Under the pieces are notes generated by a model. It was not told the origin of the DNA. It was given only the letters and a program-made list of their open reading frames with translations, and did no database searches. Shown here piece after piece: positions 32,327-40,011 of a stretch of 64,000 nucleotides of DNA. The position numbers and the translations under genes were made by a program. The DNA comes from Actinomadura rifamycini DSM 43936 (lineage in GTDB: Bacteria > Actinomycetota > Actinomycetes > Streptosporangiales > Streptosporangiaceae), in assembly GCF_000425065.1 (NCBI RefSeq), contig NZ_AULB01000012.1, forward strand, positions 124,001-188,000, read 5' to 3'. Position 1 is the first letter of the stretch, and every line of letters starts with the position of its first letter.

Positions 32327-33445
32327 TCAGCCGCCGCTGGTGACGGGGAGGTCGCGGGGGTTGAAGTAGGGGGCGGTGGCGAGTTCGCGGAGCGCCGACA
32401 CCGCGTGCTCGTCGCCCGTCACCGCGTACCGGTTGCGCTCGTCGCGGGGGCCGTCGGCGCGTTCGTCGGAGTTGAAGTAGACGACGGCCTTGACCTGCGG
32501 GTCCTGGAGGGTCTCGGCGGCGGCGCGGAGCCATTCGGCGCGGCGCTCGCCGTAGGAGCGCGGCACCCCGAACTCGGCGATCATGATGGGCTTGGAGCGG
32601 TCGCGGGCCCACTCCAGGAACGGCTTGAGGGATTCCGACAGGGCCTGGAAGTCGAAGTCGCCGCTGGGCCGGACGTCGGCGCAGATCCAGTCGACGTGCG
32701 CGTCGCCGGGGTAGTAGGCGCCGGCGTCGCGCGTCCCGAAGCCGCGGGCGGTGGGGCACCAGACCCAGGCGACGTTCTGCACCTTCTCCTCGGCGAACAC
32801 CTTCCGCATGTGCTTCCAGGCGGCGATGAAGTCGGCCGGGGAGTGGACGCGCTCCTCCTCGGCGAGCTCGTCCATGTCGCGGGACCAGCGCAGGAAGACG
32901 GGCTTGCCGAGCTTCTTGATCGCGCGGGCCCGCTCGCGGACCATGTCGTCGAAGCGGCCCTGGATGATCTCGCGGGTGTCGCCGCCGTTCCAGGTCAGCA
33001 GCAGGCTGCGGTCGGATCGGGTGACCTCGGCGGCGAGGTCGCCGGGGAAGTCGGCCTTCCAGCCGTGGTAGGTCTGCACGATGTCGAGCCGGCGGCCGAG
33101 GTCGCCCTCGAACGCGGTGACGTCCGCGAGGTCCGGCCCGTCCGGCCCGTCGGGGCCGTCCGTGCCGCTCCCGGTGCCGGACGGCCGCGCGCTCGGGCTG
33201 TCGCCCTCGCCGCCGTCGCCCTCGCCGCCGGCGGCGGCGCCGGGCAGCCAGGCGCCGAAGTAGGCGCCCTCGTCCGGGGGGACGGGGGCGACGCCGGCCT
33301 GCGCCGTCGTCGTGATGTCGGGGGCCGCGCCCGCGCCGTCAGAGCATCCCGCGGCGACCGTCCCGGCGAGTCCCGCCACCGCGATCAGGGCCGTCGCCAC
33401 GACCGGGATCCTCGCTCGCGCCGTCCGCGAACGCGCGTTCACCAT
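32327..33445 (-). CDS. GH26-like lipoprotein with altered acid/base motif
   Basis: A 372-residue secreted protein. The signal peptide ends in the lipobox VAAGC, followed by a Gly/Ser/Asp linker with GPDGPDGPD repeats and a TIM-barrel domain like the GH26-like protein at 8537. Shared blocks include [22 protein letters not shown] and IMIAEFG (nucleophile Glu). Where GH26 enzymes have HEMNG, this protein reads RDMDE in [10 protein letters not shown] (about 185-194), so the acid/base Glu is replaced by Asp and catalysis is doubtful. The ATG at 33445 has GGAGG three bases upstream; GTG 33442 is an equal alternative. Its 5' end overlaps the rsmA tail. Confidence 0.75.
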   Translation of the reverse strand: MVNARSRTARARIPVVATALIAVAGLAGTVAAGCSDGAGAAPDITTTAQAGVAPVPPDEGAYFGAWLPGAAAGGEGDGGEGDSPSARPSGTGSGTDGPDGPDGPDLADVTAFEGDLGRRLDIVQTYHGWKADFPGDLAAEVTRSDRSLLLTWNGGDTREIIQGRFDDMVRERARAIKKLGKPVFLRWSRDMDELAEEERVHSPADFIAAWKHMRKVFAEEKVQNVAWVWCPTARGFGTRDAGAYYPGDAHVDWICADVRPSGDFDFQALSESLKPFLEWARDRSKPIMIAEFGVPRSYGERRAEWLRAAAETLQDPQVKAVVYFNSDERADGPRDERNRYAVTGDEHAVSALRELATAPYFNPRDLPVTSGG

Positions 33446-34370
33446 CGTCCTCCGACTCATCCGGGGTTGCGTCCCCGGGGGCCGCCGCCGGGGGATCATG
33501 GGGGGCTCCGCCCCGCCCTGAAGGACCATACTCGGCAATCCGGGCGAAGGAGGCCACGTCGAGGGCTTCGCCCCGGGCCCGCGGGTCGACGCCCGCCGCC
33601 CGCAGCGCCTCCTCGGCCGCCGCCGCGGACCCCGCCCAGCCCGCGAGCGCCGCGCGCAGCGTCTTGCGCCGCTGCGCGAACGCGGCGTCCACCACGGCGA
33701 ACACCTCGTCGCGGGACGCGGTGGTCGGCGGCGGCTCCCGCCGGGTGAACGCGACCAGGCCGGAATCGACGTTCGGGACGGGCCAGAACACCGCGCGCCC
33801 GACGGGCCCGGCCCGGCGGGCGCTCCCGTACCAGGCGAGCTTCACCGACGGCACCCCGTAGATCTTGCTCCCGGGCGCCGCGACCATCCGGTCGGCGACC
33901 TCGGCCTGCACCATGACCAGGGCCTTCTCCAGGGACGGCAGGACGGCCAGCAGGTGCAGCACGACCGGGACCGCCACGTTGTACGGAAGGTTCGCGACCA
34001 GCGCGGTGGGGGCCGGCCCGGGCACGTGTGTGATCTTCATCGCGTCGGCCCGCACGACCTCCAGCCGGCCGGCCAGGCCGGGCTCGCGCGCCGCCGCCGT
34101 CGCGGGCAGCTCGCCCGCGAGCACGGGGTCGATCTCCACCGCGACGACCCGCCGGGCCTCCGGCAGCAGCGCCAGCGTCAGCGATCCGAGACCGGGCCCG
34201 ACCTCGATCACGACGTCGTCCGGGCCGAGGTCGGCGGCGCGCACGATGCGCCGCACGGTGTTGGCGTCGATCACGAAGTTCTGGCCGAGCGTCTTCGTCG
34301 GCCGCACGCCGAGCCGTCCCGCCAGCTCCCGGACGTCCGCCGGCCCGAGCAGTCCCCGCGTCTCCCCCAT
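33339..34370 (-). CDS. rsmA: 16S rRNA A1518/A1519 dimethyltransferase with extra C-terminal tail
   Basis: RsmA (KsgA) dimethylates two adenines of helix 45 in 16S rRNA. The N-terminal part is canonical: [22 protein letters not shown] loop [13 protein letters not shown], catalytic [10 protein letters not shown]. The recognised domain ends near residue 285. About 58 more residues ([22 protein letters not shown] and beyond) are hydrophilic and low complexity. They overlap the first 107 bases of the downstream lipoprotein gene on the same strand. Either the tail is real or the ancestral stop was lost. It is divergent from the paralogue array. Confidence 0.93.
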   Translation of the reverse strand: MGETRGLLGPADVRELAGRLGVRPTKTLGQNFVIDANTVRRIVRAADLGPDDVVIEVGPGLGSLTLALLPEARRVVAVEIDPVLAGELPATAAAREPGLAGRLEVVRADAMKITHVPGPAPTALVANLPYNVAVPVVLHLLAVLPSLEKALVMVQAEVADRMVAAPGSKIYGVPSVKLAWYGSARRAGPVGRAVFWPVPNVDSGLVAFTRREPPPTTASRDEVFAVVDAAFAQRRKTLRAALAGWAGSAAAAEEALRAAGVDPRARGEALDVASFARIAEYGPSGRGGAPHDPPAAAPGDATPDESEDDGERAFADGASEDPGRGDGPDRGGGTRRDGRRGML

Positions 34371-34461
34371 CCGTCGATTGTCTCAGCAGCCGCACCCTCC
34401 CCCGGCCGCCTGCGGCCACGGCGGGTGGAAACGGTGCCCCGCCGAAGCGCGTCGGACCACC

Positions 34462-34968
34462 ATGCGCCTGCTGCTCTCCGCCCGCGTCACCATGGCGGTC
34501 TTCTGCGCCTGGGCCGTCTACCCCGCGATCCTCGCGTACACGTTCGCCACCGGGGAGAAGGCGACCGCGACCGTCGCCGAATGCGACGTCAAGGAATACA
34601 GGTCAGGGGAGAAGGACGAGTGCCGCGGCACCTGGCGCACCGAGGACGGTGACACCGGCCAGGGAGAGATCTACAACCTCGACGCGCGCAAGGCGGCGGG
34701 CGAGACCCGCACGGTGCGGATCGGCCCCTTGGGGCCCTACGCGCACGGGTGGGACCGCGCGTGGCCGGGCACCACCCTCACCGGCGCGTCCCTGGTGCTG
34801 CTGGTGGGCATTCCCGAGTTGATCTACCGCCGGTTCGGTCCCGGCGGGAAGCACTACAGCGATCCGTACGCCGCGCCGGATCCGCTCGCCTCTCCGGCCG
34901 AGGAGCCCACCGCTCCCCCGGCCTCCCCGGACGAACGCCCAGGGCCGGCGGAGGGGCGCGCGGAATGA
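34462..34968 (+). CDS. Array protein 1: truncated two-TM paralogue
   Basis: First of five related genes. The 168-residue product keeps TM1 (about 8-30), the external domain with Cys41 and Cys54, the RGTWRTE and VRIGPLGPYAHGW blocks, and TM2 (about 105-123). It then diverges into a Pro/Ala-rich tail and stops. Copies 2-5 carry about 190 further residues here. The missing C-terminal end can still be read, in the same frame, after the stop. The start ATG 34462 aligns with that of copy 2, and about 50 bases of leader are also duplicated. Likely a decayed or shortened family member. Confidence 0.7.
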   Translation: MRLLLSARVTMAVFCAWAVYPAILAYTFATGEKATATVAECDVKEYRSGEKDECRGTWRTEDGDTGQGEIYNLDARKAAGETRTVRIGPLGPYAHGWDRAWPGTTLTGASLVLLVGIPELIYRRFGPGGKHYSDPYAAPDPLASPAEEPTAPPASPDERPGPAEGRAE

Positions 34969-35109
34969 AAGCCGCCTCGTCTCCTCCTCCTCGCCGACCG
35001 CCGGCGACCGGCCGGCGAGTGCGTGCTGCGGATCGAGCAGGACGCGCCCATGGAGCTCCGCAACGCCGCGCTCGTCCTCGCCCTCGCCCGGACCCGGCGC
35101 CGCTACTAG
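34969..35109 (+). pseudogene. C-terminal remnant of array protein 1
   Basis: Directly after the stop of array gene 1, and in the same frame, the sequence reads LRIEQDAPMELRNAALVLALARTRR and ends RY-stop at 35107-35109. This aligns with the C-terminus of copies 2 and 3 (EADAPEPLRDAALVLALVQHRAAY in copy 2). The middle of the gene has been lost and a TGA (34966-34968) separates the parts. Seen directly in sequence. Confidence 0.75.
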
Positions 35110-35182
35110 CGCGCCCCGGGCTCGTCGTCCGGCCGCACCCGGCCACGTTCGGTGGGAACGCTCCCCCGACGGGGCGCGTCGG

Positions 35183-36145
35183 ATGACCATGCGCCGCCTC
35201 CGCCTCGTGCTCGTCGCCGTCCCCGTCGTGGCCGTCGCTCTGTGGGCCGCCCACACCGCCGTCCTCGCCTACACGTTCGCCGCCGGAACGAAGGCGACCG
35301 CGACCGTGGAGTCGTGCGACGGGGGCACGACGGTCGGCGGCAGGCAGGGGTTCCGGAGCTGCCGCGGCACCTGGCGCACCGAGGGCGGCGAGACCGGCGA
35401 GGGCGGGATCTACAACCTCGGCACCCGCGAAGGGTCCGGCGCGACCGTCCCGGTCCGGATCGGACCGCTGGGCCCCTACGCGAACGGGTGGGAGCGGGCG
35501 TGGATCGGGTCGGCCGTCTCGCTGGGCTACATCCTGGTCGCCCTGATCGCCTACATCGCGGTGCTCCGCTGGAGGAAGGTGTTCCACCGCGAGAAGCTCG
35601 CCGAGTCGATCGGCGGCGACGCCACCGCGCTGATCGTCGCCGAGAGCGAGGTGCGCCGCTCCGACGGTTCCCCGCACGTCCTCGTCCGGCGCCTGGACGG
35701 CCCGCCCGCCGGGTACCGGCGGCTCGACCTGCCGGGGCGGACCGAGCGCCGCGACGAACTCGCCGGGCCCGGACGCACCGTCTTCCAGTCCGTGCTCGGC
35801 GCGGACGAGCGCCCGCTGCTGTTCCTGGAGCACCGCTCGGACCGGAAGCTGAACCCCGAGACCGTCCTGATCGACCCGTCGGGCGCCCCCACGGTGCTCG
35901 TCCGCCGGGTCGGCGACCGGGAGTTCCGGCTGCTGGACCCCGCCGGCGCCGAACTGGGGTCCGCCCGGCCGCCCGGCCGCGCCCGCGTCCTCGCGCTGGA
36001 GGTGCGGGACGCCGGCGGGAAGCGGGTCGCGGCGGCCGTCGGGCGGCGCGGCATCTGGCTCCTGCGGACCGAGGCGGACGCGCCCGAGCCGCTGCGCGAC
36101 GCCGCGCTCGTCCTCGCGCTCGTCCAGCACCGCGCCGCCTACTGA
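35183..36145 (+). CDS. Array protein 2: two-TM protein with conserved Cys pair
   Basis: This 320-residue member has TM1 at about 7-28, an external segment with Cys45 and Cys60 next to RGTWRTEGGETGEGGIYNLG, then VRIGPLGPYANGW. TM2 lies at about 109-128, and a cytoplasmic domain of ~190 residues follows with LLFLEHRSDRKLNPETVLIDPSGAPTVLVRR and RLLDPAGAELGSARPPG. The repeated beta-strand pattern of the cytoplasmic part recalls tubby/LURP-type barrels, but this is only a resemblance. It ends ADAPEPLRDAALVLALVQHRAAY. The ATG at 35189 aligns better with copy 1. No known function. Confidence 0.75.
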   Translation: MTMRRLRLVLVAVPVVAVALWAAHTAVLAYTFAAGTKATATVESCDGGTTVGGRQGFRSCRGTWRTEGGETGEGGIYNLGTREGSGATVPVRIGPLGPYANGWERAWIGSAVSLGYILVALIAYIAVLRWRKVFHREKLAESIGGDATALIVAESEVRRSDGSPHVLVRRLDGPPAGYRRLDLPGRTERRDELAGPGRTVFQSVLGADERPLLFLEHRSDRKLNPETVLIDPSGAPTVLVRRVGDREFRLLDPAGAELGSARPPGRARVLALEVRDAGGKRVAAAVGRRGIWLLRTEADAPEPLRDAALVLALVQHRAAY

Positions 36146-36157
36146 GAGGAACCCCCG

Positions 36158-37156
36158 ATGCCTTCCTCGCCCGCTCCCGCCGGACCGTCCGCGCCCGCAC
36201 CGCGCCGGACGTCGCGGGGCCGCCCCGTCCTCGCCGGGGTCGCCGTGGCCGCGTTCTGCGCCTGGGTGGTCTATCCGGCGATCCTCGCGTACACGTTCGC
36301 CGCCGGCGAGAAGGGGACCGCGACCGTCGCCGAGTGCGAGGCCGTGCGGCGCGGCCCGGACGTGTGCCGCGGCACCTGGCGCACCGGCGGGGGGCGGACC
36401 GGCGAGGGAGAGATCTACAACCTCGACGCCCGCGTCGAAGGCGGCCGGACCCTCCCGGTGCGGATCGGCCCCCTCGGCCCCTACGCGCACGGCTGGGACC
36501 GGGCCTGGACGACGCCCGTCCTGTCCGGGGTGCCGCTCGTGGTCCTCGGCTCCCTCTTCGCCCTGATCTACCGGGGCGCCTTCCGCCCCGCCCGCAAGCT
36601 CGCCGACGAACTGCTCGCCGCGCCCGGAGCGCTCGTCGTCTCCGACGGCGGGACGCGCCGCGCCGACGGCTCGCCGCACACGTTCGTCCGGTCCCTGCCG
36701 GAGGCGCCGCCCGGCCACCGGCGCCTCGACCTGCCCGGCCGGGCCGCCCGGCGCGGCAACCTCGACCTGCCGAAGGACGGCCGCACCTTCTTCGTCTCCC
36801 TGGTGGACGCCGGCGAGCGGCCCCTCATGGTCCTGGAGCACCGCTCGGAGAAGCGGTTCGAGCCCGAGACCGTGGTGCTCGACCCGTCCGGCGCCCCGCG
36901 GCTGCTCGTCCGCCGCACGGACGGCGTCCGGTTCCGGATCCTGGACCCCGCCGGCACCGAGCTCGGCACCGCCCGGCCCGCCGAGGAGGCCCGCGTCAAC
37001 AGCCTGGAGGTCCGCGACGCCGACGGGCGGACGGTCGCCGAGGCCGCCGGGCGCGGGCTCATGAGGTGGGTGGTGCGGATCGAGGACGACGCGCCCGAGC
37101 CGCTGCGCGACGCCGCGCTCGTCCTCGCCCACATCCGGCTCCGCGCCGCCTACTGA
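36158..37156 (+). CDS. Array protein 3: two-TM protein with conserved Cys pair
   Basis: The 332-residue paralogue has the same plan as copy 2: TM1, an external Cys pair (TVAECEAVRRGPDVCRGTWRTGG), RIGPLGPYAHGWDRAW, TM2, and a cytoplasmic beta-rich domain with VVLDPSGAPRLLVRRTDGVRFRILDPAGTELGTARP. The C-terminus reads DAPEPLRDAALVLAHIRLRAAY. It starts 12 bases after copy 2 with GAGAGGA upstream, so the genes are probably cotranscribed. It is close to copy 1 in its first 100 residues, which suggests recent duplication within the array. Function unknown. Confidence 0.75.
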   Translation: MPSSPAPAGPSAPAPRRTSRGRPVLAGVAVAAFCAWVVYPAILAYTFAAGEKGTATVAECEAVRRGPDVCRGTWRTGGGRTGEGEIYNLDARVEGGRTLPVRIGPLGPYAHGWDRAWTTPVLSGVPLVVLGSLFALIYRGAFRPARKLADELLAAPGALVVSDGGTRRADGSPHTFVRSLPEAPPGHRRLDLPGRAARRGNLDLPKDGRTFFVSLVDAGERPLMVLEHRSEKRFEPETVVLDPSGAPRLLVRRTDGVRFRILDPAGTELGTARPAEEARVNSLEVRDADGRTVAEAAGRGLMRWVVRIEDDAPEPLRDAALVLAHIRLRAAY

Positions 37157-37157
37157 G

Positions 37158-38147
37158 ATGGGCCGCGCACGCCGCGTCCGGCTCACCGCGACCGCCGTGC
37201 TCGCCGCGCTCGTGGTCGTCCCGCTGATCTGGCCCGCCGTCCTGGCGTACACGCTGCACTTCGGCGAGCGGGGCACCGCGACCGTCGCGGAGTGCACGAG
37301 CTTCAAGGGGCGCAACTCGGCCACGACGTGCCGCGGCACCTGGCGCACCGAGGGCGGGCGGACCGGCCGGGGCGAGATCTACGGGCTCGGCCCCCGCACC
37401 CCGGCCGGGCGGACGGTCCCGGTGCGGATCGGCCCCGCCGGCCCCTACGCGAACGGCTGGTCGTCGCGGACGCTGCCGACCGCCCTGGCGCCGATCGCGT
37501 TCGTCACCGCGCCGGCCGTCCTCGCCGTGCCGCTGATCGTGCGGATGCGGCGGGCCGTCCACCGGCGGGGCCGGCGGCTCGCCGCCGAACTGCTCGCCGG
37601 GCCCGGCGCCCTCGTCGTCTCCCGCGACGCGGTCCGCCGCCCCGACGGGTCCCCGTACGCGACCCTGCGGCCCGTGCCCGCGCCCGTCCCCGGCCACCGC
37701 CGCCTCGACCTGCCCGGACGGCCCCGACGCCCGCACCCGCCGGCGCCGGGGACCGCGCCGGGCCGCCCCGCCGCCGAGTTCGCCTCCCTCGACGACCCCG
37801 CCGGACGGACGCTCCTGTACTGCGAGCACCGCACCGACGCCGAGTTCGAGCCCGAGATCGTCCTGCTCGACCCGTCGGGCGCGCCGCGGCTGCTCGTCCG
37901 CCGCGAGTCCCCGCACCCGCTCGCCTACCGGCTGCTGGACCCGTCCGGCGCCGACCTCGGCTCCGCCCGGACCGCCACCGGCATCGGCACGCTCGCCGTC
38001 CGCGACGCCGCCGGGACCCGCGTCGCCGCCGCGGGCCTCCGCGGCCGCGACTGGGTCCTGCGGGCCGACGCCACGGCGCCCGAGGCGCTGCGCGACGCCG
38101 CGCTCGTCCTCGTCCTCGCCCAGTTCCGCACCCACGACTTCACCTGA
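37158..38147 (+). CDS. Array protein 4: two-TM protein with conserved Cys pair
   Basis: The 329-residue paralogue starts one base after the stop of copy 3. External Cys pair TVAECTSFKGRNSATTCRGTWRTEGG, RIGPAGPYANGW, TM2, then a basic juxtamembrane segment (RMRRAVHRRGRRLAAELL). The cytoplasmic domain contains EFEPEIVLLDPSGAPRLLVRRES and ends APEALRDAALVLVLAQF. Conserved residues are kept while surfaces vary, as expected for family diversification rather than decay. Function unknown. Confidence 0.75.
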   Translation: MGRARRVRLTATAVLAALVVVPLIWPAVLAYTLHFGERGTATVAECTSFKGRNSATTCRGTWRTEGGRTGRGEIYGLGPRTPAGRTVPVRIGPAGPYANGWSSRTLPTALAPIAFVTAPAVLAVPLIVRMRRAVHRRGRRLAAELLAGPGALVVSRDAVRRPDGSPYATLRPVPAPVPGHRRLDLPGRPRRPHPPAPGTAPGRPAAEFASLDDPAGRTLLYCEHRTDAEFEPEIVLLDPSGAPRLLVRRESPHPLAYRLLDPSGADLGSARTATGIGTLAVRDAAGTRVAAAGLRGRDWVLRADATAPEALRDAALVLVLAQFRTHDFT

Positions 38148-38196
38148 CCGGAACCGGTCCCGCCCGCGTCCGCCGCCGCCCCTACGATTCCTGGTC

Positions 38197-39186
38197 ATGC
38201 TGTGGCGGCGGCTCGTGATCTCGGTGGTGCTGGCGGCGGCGGTCGCTCTCGCGGTCTTCTGGCCGTCGGTGATGGTGTGGACGTACACCGCCGGGGAGAG
38301 GGCGGAAGGGACCGTCACGGTGTGCGACACCTACGCCACCGGTTCCAAGGGGGAGGGCCGGGAGGAGCGCTGCGAGGCCGCGTGGACGACCGAGAGCGGC
38401 GAGCCGGGCGAGGGCCACATCTACGGGCTCGACGTCGACACGCCCGACGGCACCCGCGTCGACCTGCGCATCGGCCCGATGGGGCCCTACGCGGGGCCCG
38501 TCACCGACCAGTACGCGTACTTCGGCCACGCCGTGATCCTTGTCGTGCTGGGCGGGCTGTGGTCGGCGCGGAGCGTGCGGCGGGTCGCGTCCGGCCGCGC
38601 CGCCGCCCGCGCGCTGCTGGACGCGCCGGACGGGACGAAGCTCGTCGTCACCCGCCGCAGGGCGACGGTCCCGGGCGGCGGCGTGCACGCGTCCCTGCAC
38701 CGGGCCGAGGCCCCGGCCGGGTACGCCCATCCCCGGCCGCACCAGACCGAGATGGCGGAGATGAGGCTTTTCGTCGATGCCGCGTGGGTTCTCGGGAAGG
38801 TGTACGACCGGAAGGGATTCGCGGCCCTGCACGACGCCTCCGGACGGCCGCACCTCCTCGTCGCCCTCCCCGCCCACCCCCTGCTCAAGCCCGAGTACGT
38901 GCTGCTCGACACGTCCGGGAAGGCCCGCCTGATCATCGCGCGGACCGCCTGGAGCCCGCGCGCCTACACGCTGACCGGACCGGACGGCGTGCGGCTCGGC
39001 GCGGCCGGGGTCCCGGCGGGGCGCGGGCCCGGCGTGCTGGAGGTCACCGGCGCCGACGGCGCCCGCGCGGCGACGGCGGCGTGCCGCGGACGGTCGTGGG
39101 TGCTGCACACGGAGCCGTCCGCGGCGCCGCTCCTGCGGGACGCGGCCCTCGTGATCGCCTTCCTCCAGCACCGCCTCGGCGACTGA
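38197..39186 (+). CDS. Array protein 5: divergent two-TM paralogue
   Basis: The 329-residue, most divergent member. The Cys pair remains (TVTVCDTYATGSKGEGREERCEAAWTTES), but RGTWRT is changed to EAAWTT. The external block DLRIGPMGPYAGPV, TM2, and the cytoplasmic domain (YVLLDTSGKARLIIARTAWSPRAYTLTGPDGVRLG) are recognisable. It ends PLLRDAALVIAFLQHRLGD. A 49-base gap from copy 4 could allow its own promoter. It ends seven bases from the tatD stop on the other strand. Confidence 0.72.
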   Translation: MLWRRLVISVVLAAAVALAVFWPSVMVWTYTAGERAEGTVTVCDTYATGSKGEGREERCEAAWTTESGEPGEGHIYGLDVDTPDGTRVDLRIGPMGPYAGPVTDQYAYFGHAVILVVLGGLWSARSVRRVASGRAAARALLDAPDGTKLVVTRRRATVPGGGVHASLHRAEAPAGYAHPRPHQTEMAEMRLFVDAAWVLGKVYDRKGFAALHDASGRPHLLVALPAHPLLKPEYVLLDTSGKARLIIARTAWSPRAYTLTGPDGVRLGAAGVPAGRGPGVLEVTGADGARAATAACRGRSWVLHTEPSAAPLLRDAALVIAFLQHRLGD

Positions 39187-39192
39187 CGCGGG

Positions 39193-40011
39193 TCACCAGG
39201 GCCCGAAGGCGCGCTCCCCGTTCGCGGCGATGGCCGCGCACAGCTCGTCCACCTCGACGCCCTTGACCTCGGCCATCGCGCGGACGGTGTGCGGGATCAG
39301 GTACGACGCGTTCGGCTTGCCCCGGTGCGGGATCGGGGTGAGGAACGGCGCGTCGGTCTCGACGAGGAGCAGGTCGAGGGGCGCGACGCGCAGCGCCTCG
39401 CGGAGCGGCTCGGCGTTCTTGAACGTGACGTTCCCGGCGAAGCTCATCAGGTAGCCGCGCTCCGCGCAGACCTCCGCCATCGCGGCGTCCCCGGAGAAGC
39501 AGTGGAAGACGACCGTGCCGGGCGCCCCCTCCTCCCGCAGGATCGCCAGGACGTCGTCGTGGGCCTCGCGGTCGTGGATCACGAGGGCCTTGCCGGTGCG
39601 CTTGGCGATGTCGATGTGCGCGCGGAACGAGCGGTGCTGGTCGGCCTTGGGCGCCCAGTCCCGGTAGTAGTCGAGGCCGGTCTCGCCGATGGCCCGCACC
39701 TTCGGGTGCGCGGCCATCGCCTCGATGTCGGCCAGGACGGCGTCGGAGATCCCCGTCGTCTCGTTCGGGTGGATCGCGACGCCCGCGTACACGTCGTCGA
39801 ACTCGCCCGCGGCGTCCACCGCGAACCGGGACGACGGCAGGTCGCAGCCGATCGTGACGATGCGGGCGATGCCCGCCGCCTTCGCGGCGGCGAGCTGCTC
39901 GTCCACCGGCGTCTCGACGATGTCGAGGTGGCAGTGGCTGTCGAAGACGTCCACGGGGAGCCGGTCGGGCAGCGGCGGGTACGACCGCGCCGCGTGCCCG
40001 CCCGTGCTCAC
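39193..40011 (-). CDS. tatD: TatD family metal-dependent hydrolase (DNase-like)
   Basis: The 272-residue TIM-barrel hydrolase has DSHCHLD at the N-terminus (metal ligands), [20 protein letters not shown] (Glu ligand), [19 protein letters not shown] and [11 protein letters not shown]. TatD proteins are metal-dependent nucleases involved in DNA repair and degradation, not in Tat transport. GTG 40011 overlaps the metG stop (GTGA) and has GGAGGG upstream, so it is coupled to metG. In most actinobacteria the next gene would be rpfB; here the paralogue array follows. Confidence 0.93.
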   Translation of the reverse strand: MSTGGHAARSYPPLPDRLPVDVFDSHCHLDIVETPVDEQLAAAKAAGIARIVTIGCDLPSSRFAVDAAGEFDDVYAGVAIHPNETTGISDAVLADIEAMAAHPKVRAIGETGLDYYRDWAPKADQHRSFRAHIDIAKRTGKALVIHDREAHDDVLAILREEGAPGTVVFHCFSGDAAMAEVCAERGYLMSFAGNVTFKNAEPLREALRVAPLDLLLVETDAPFLTPIPHRGKPNASYLIPHTVRAMAEVKGVEVDELCAAIAANGERAFGPW

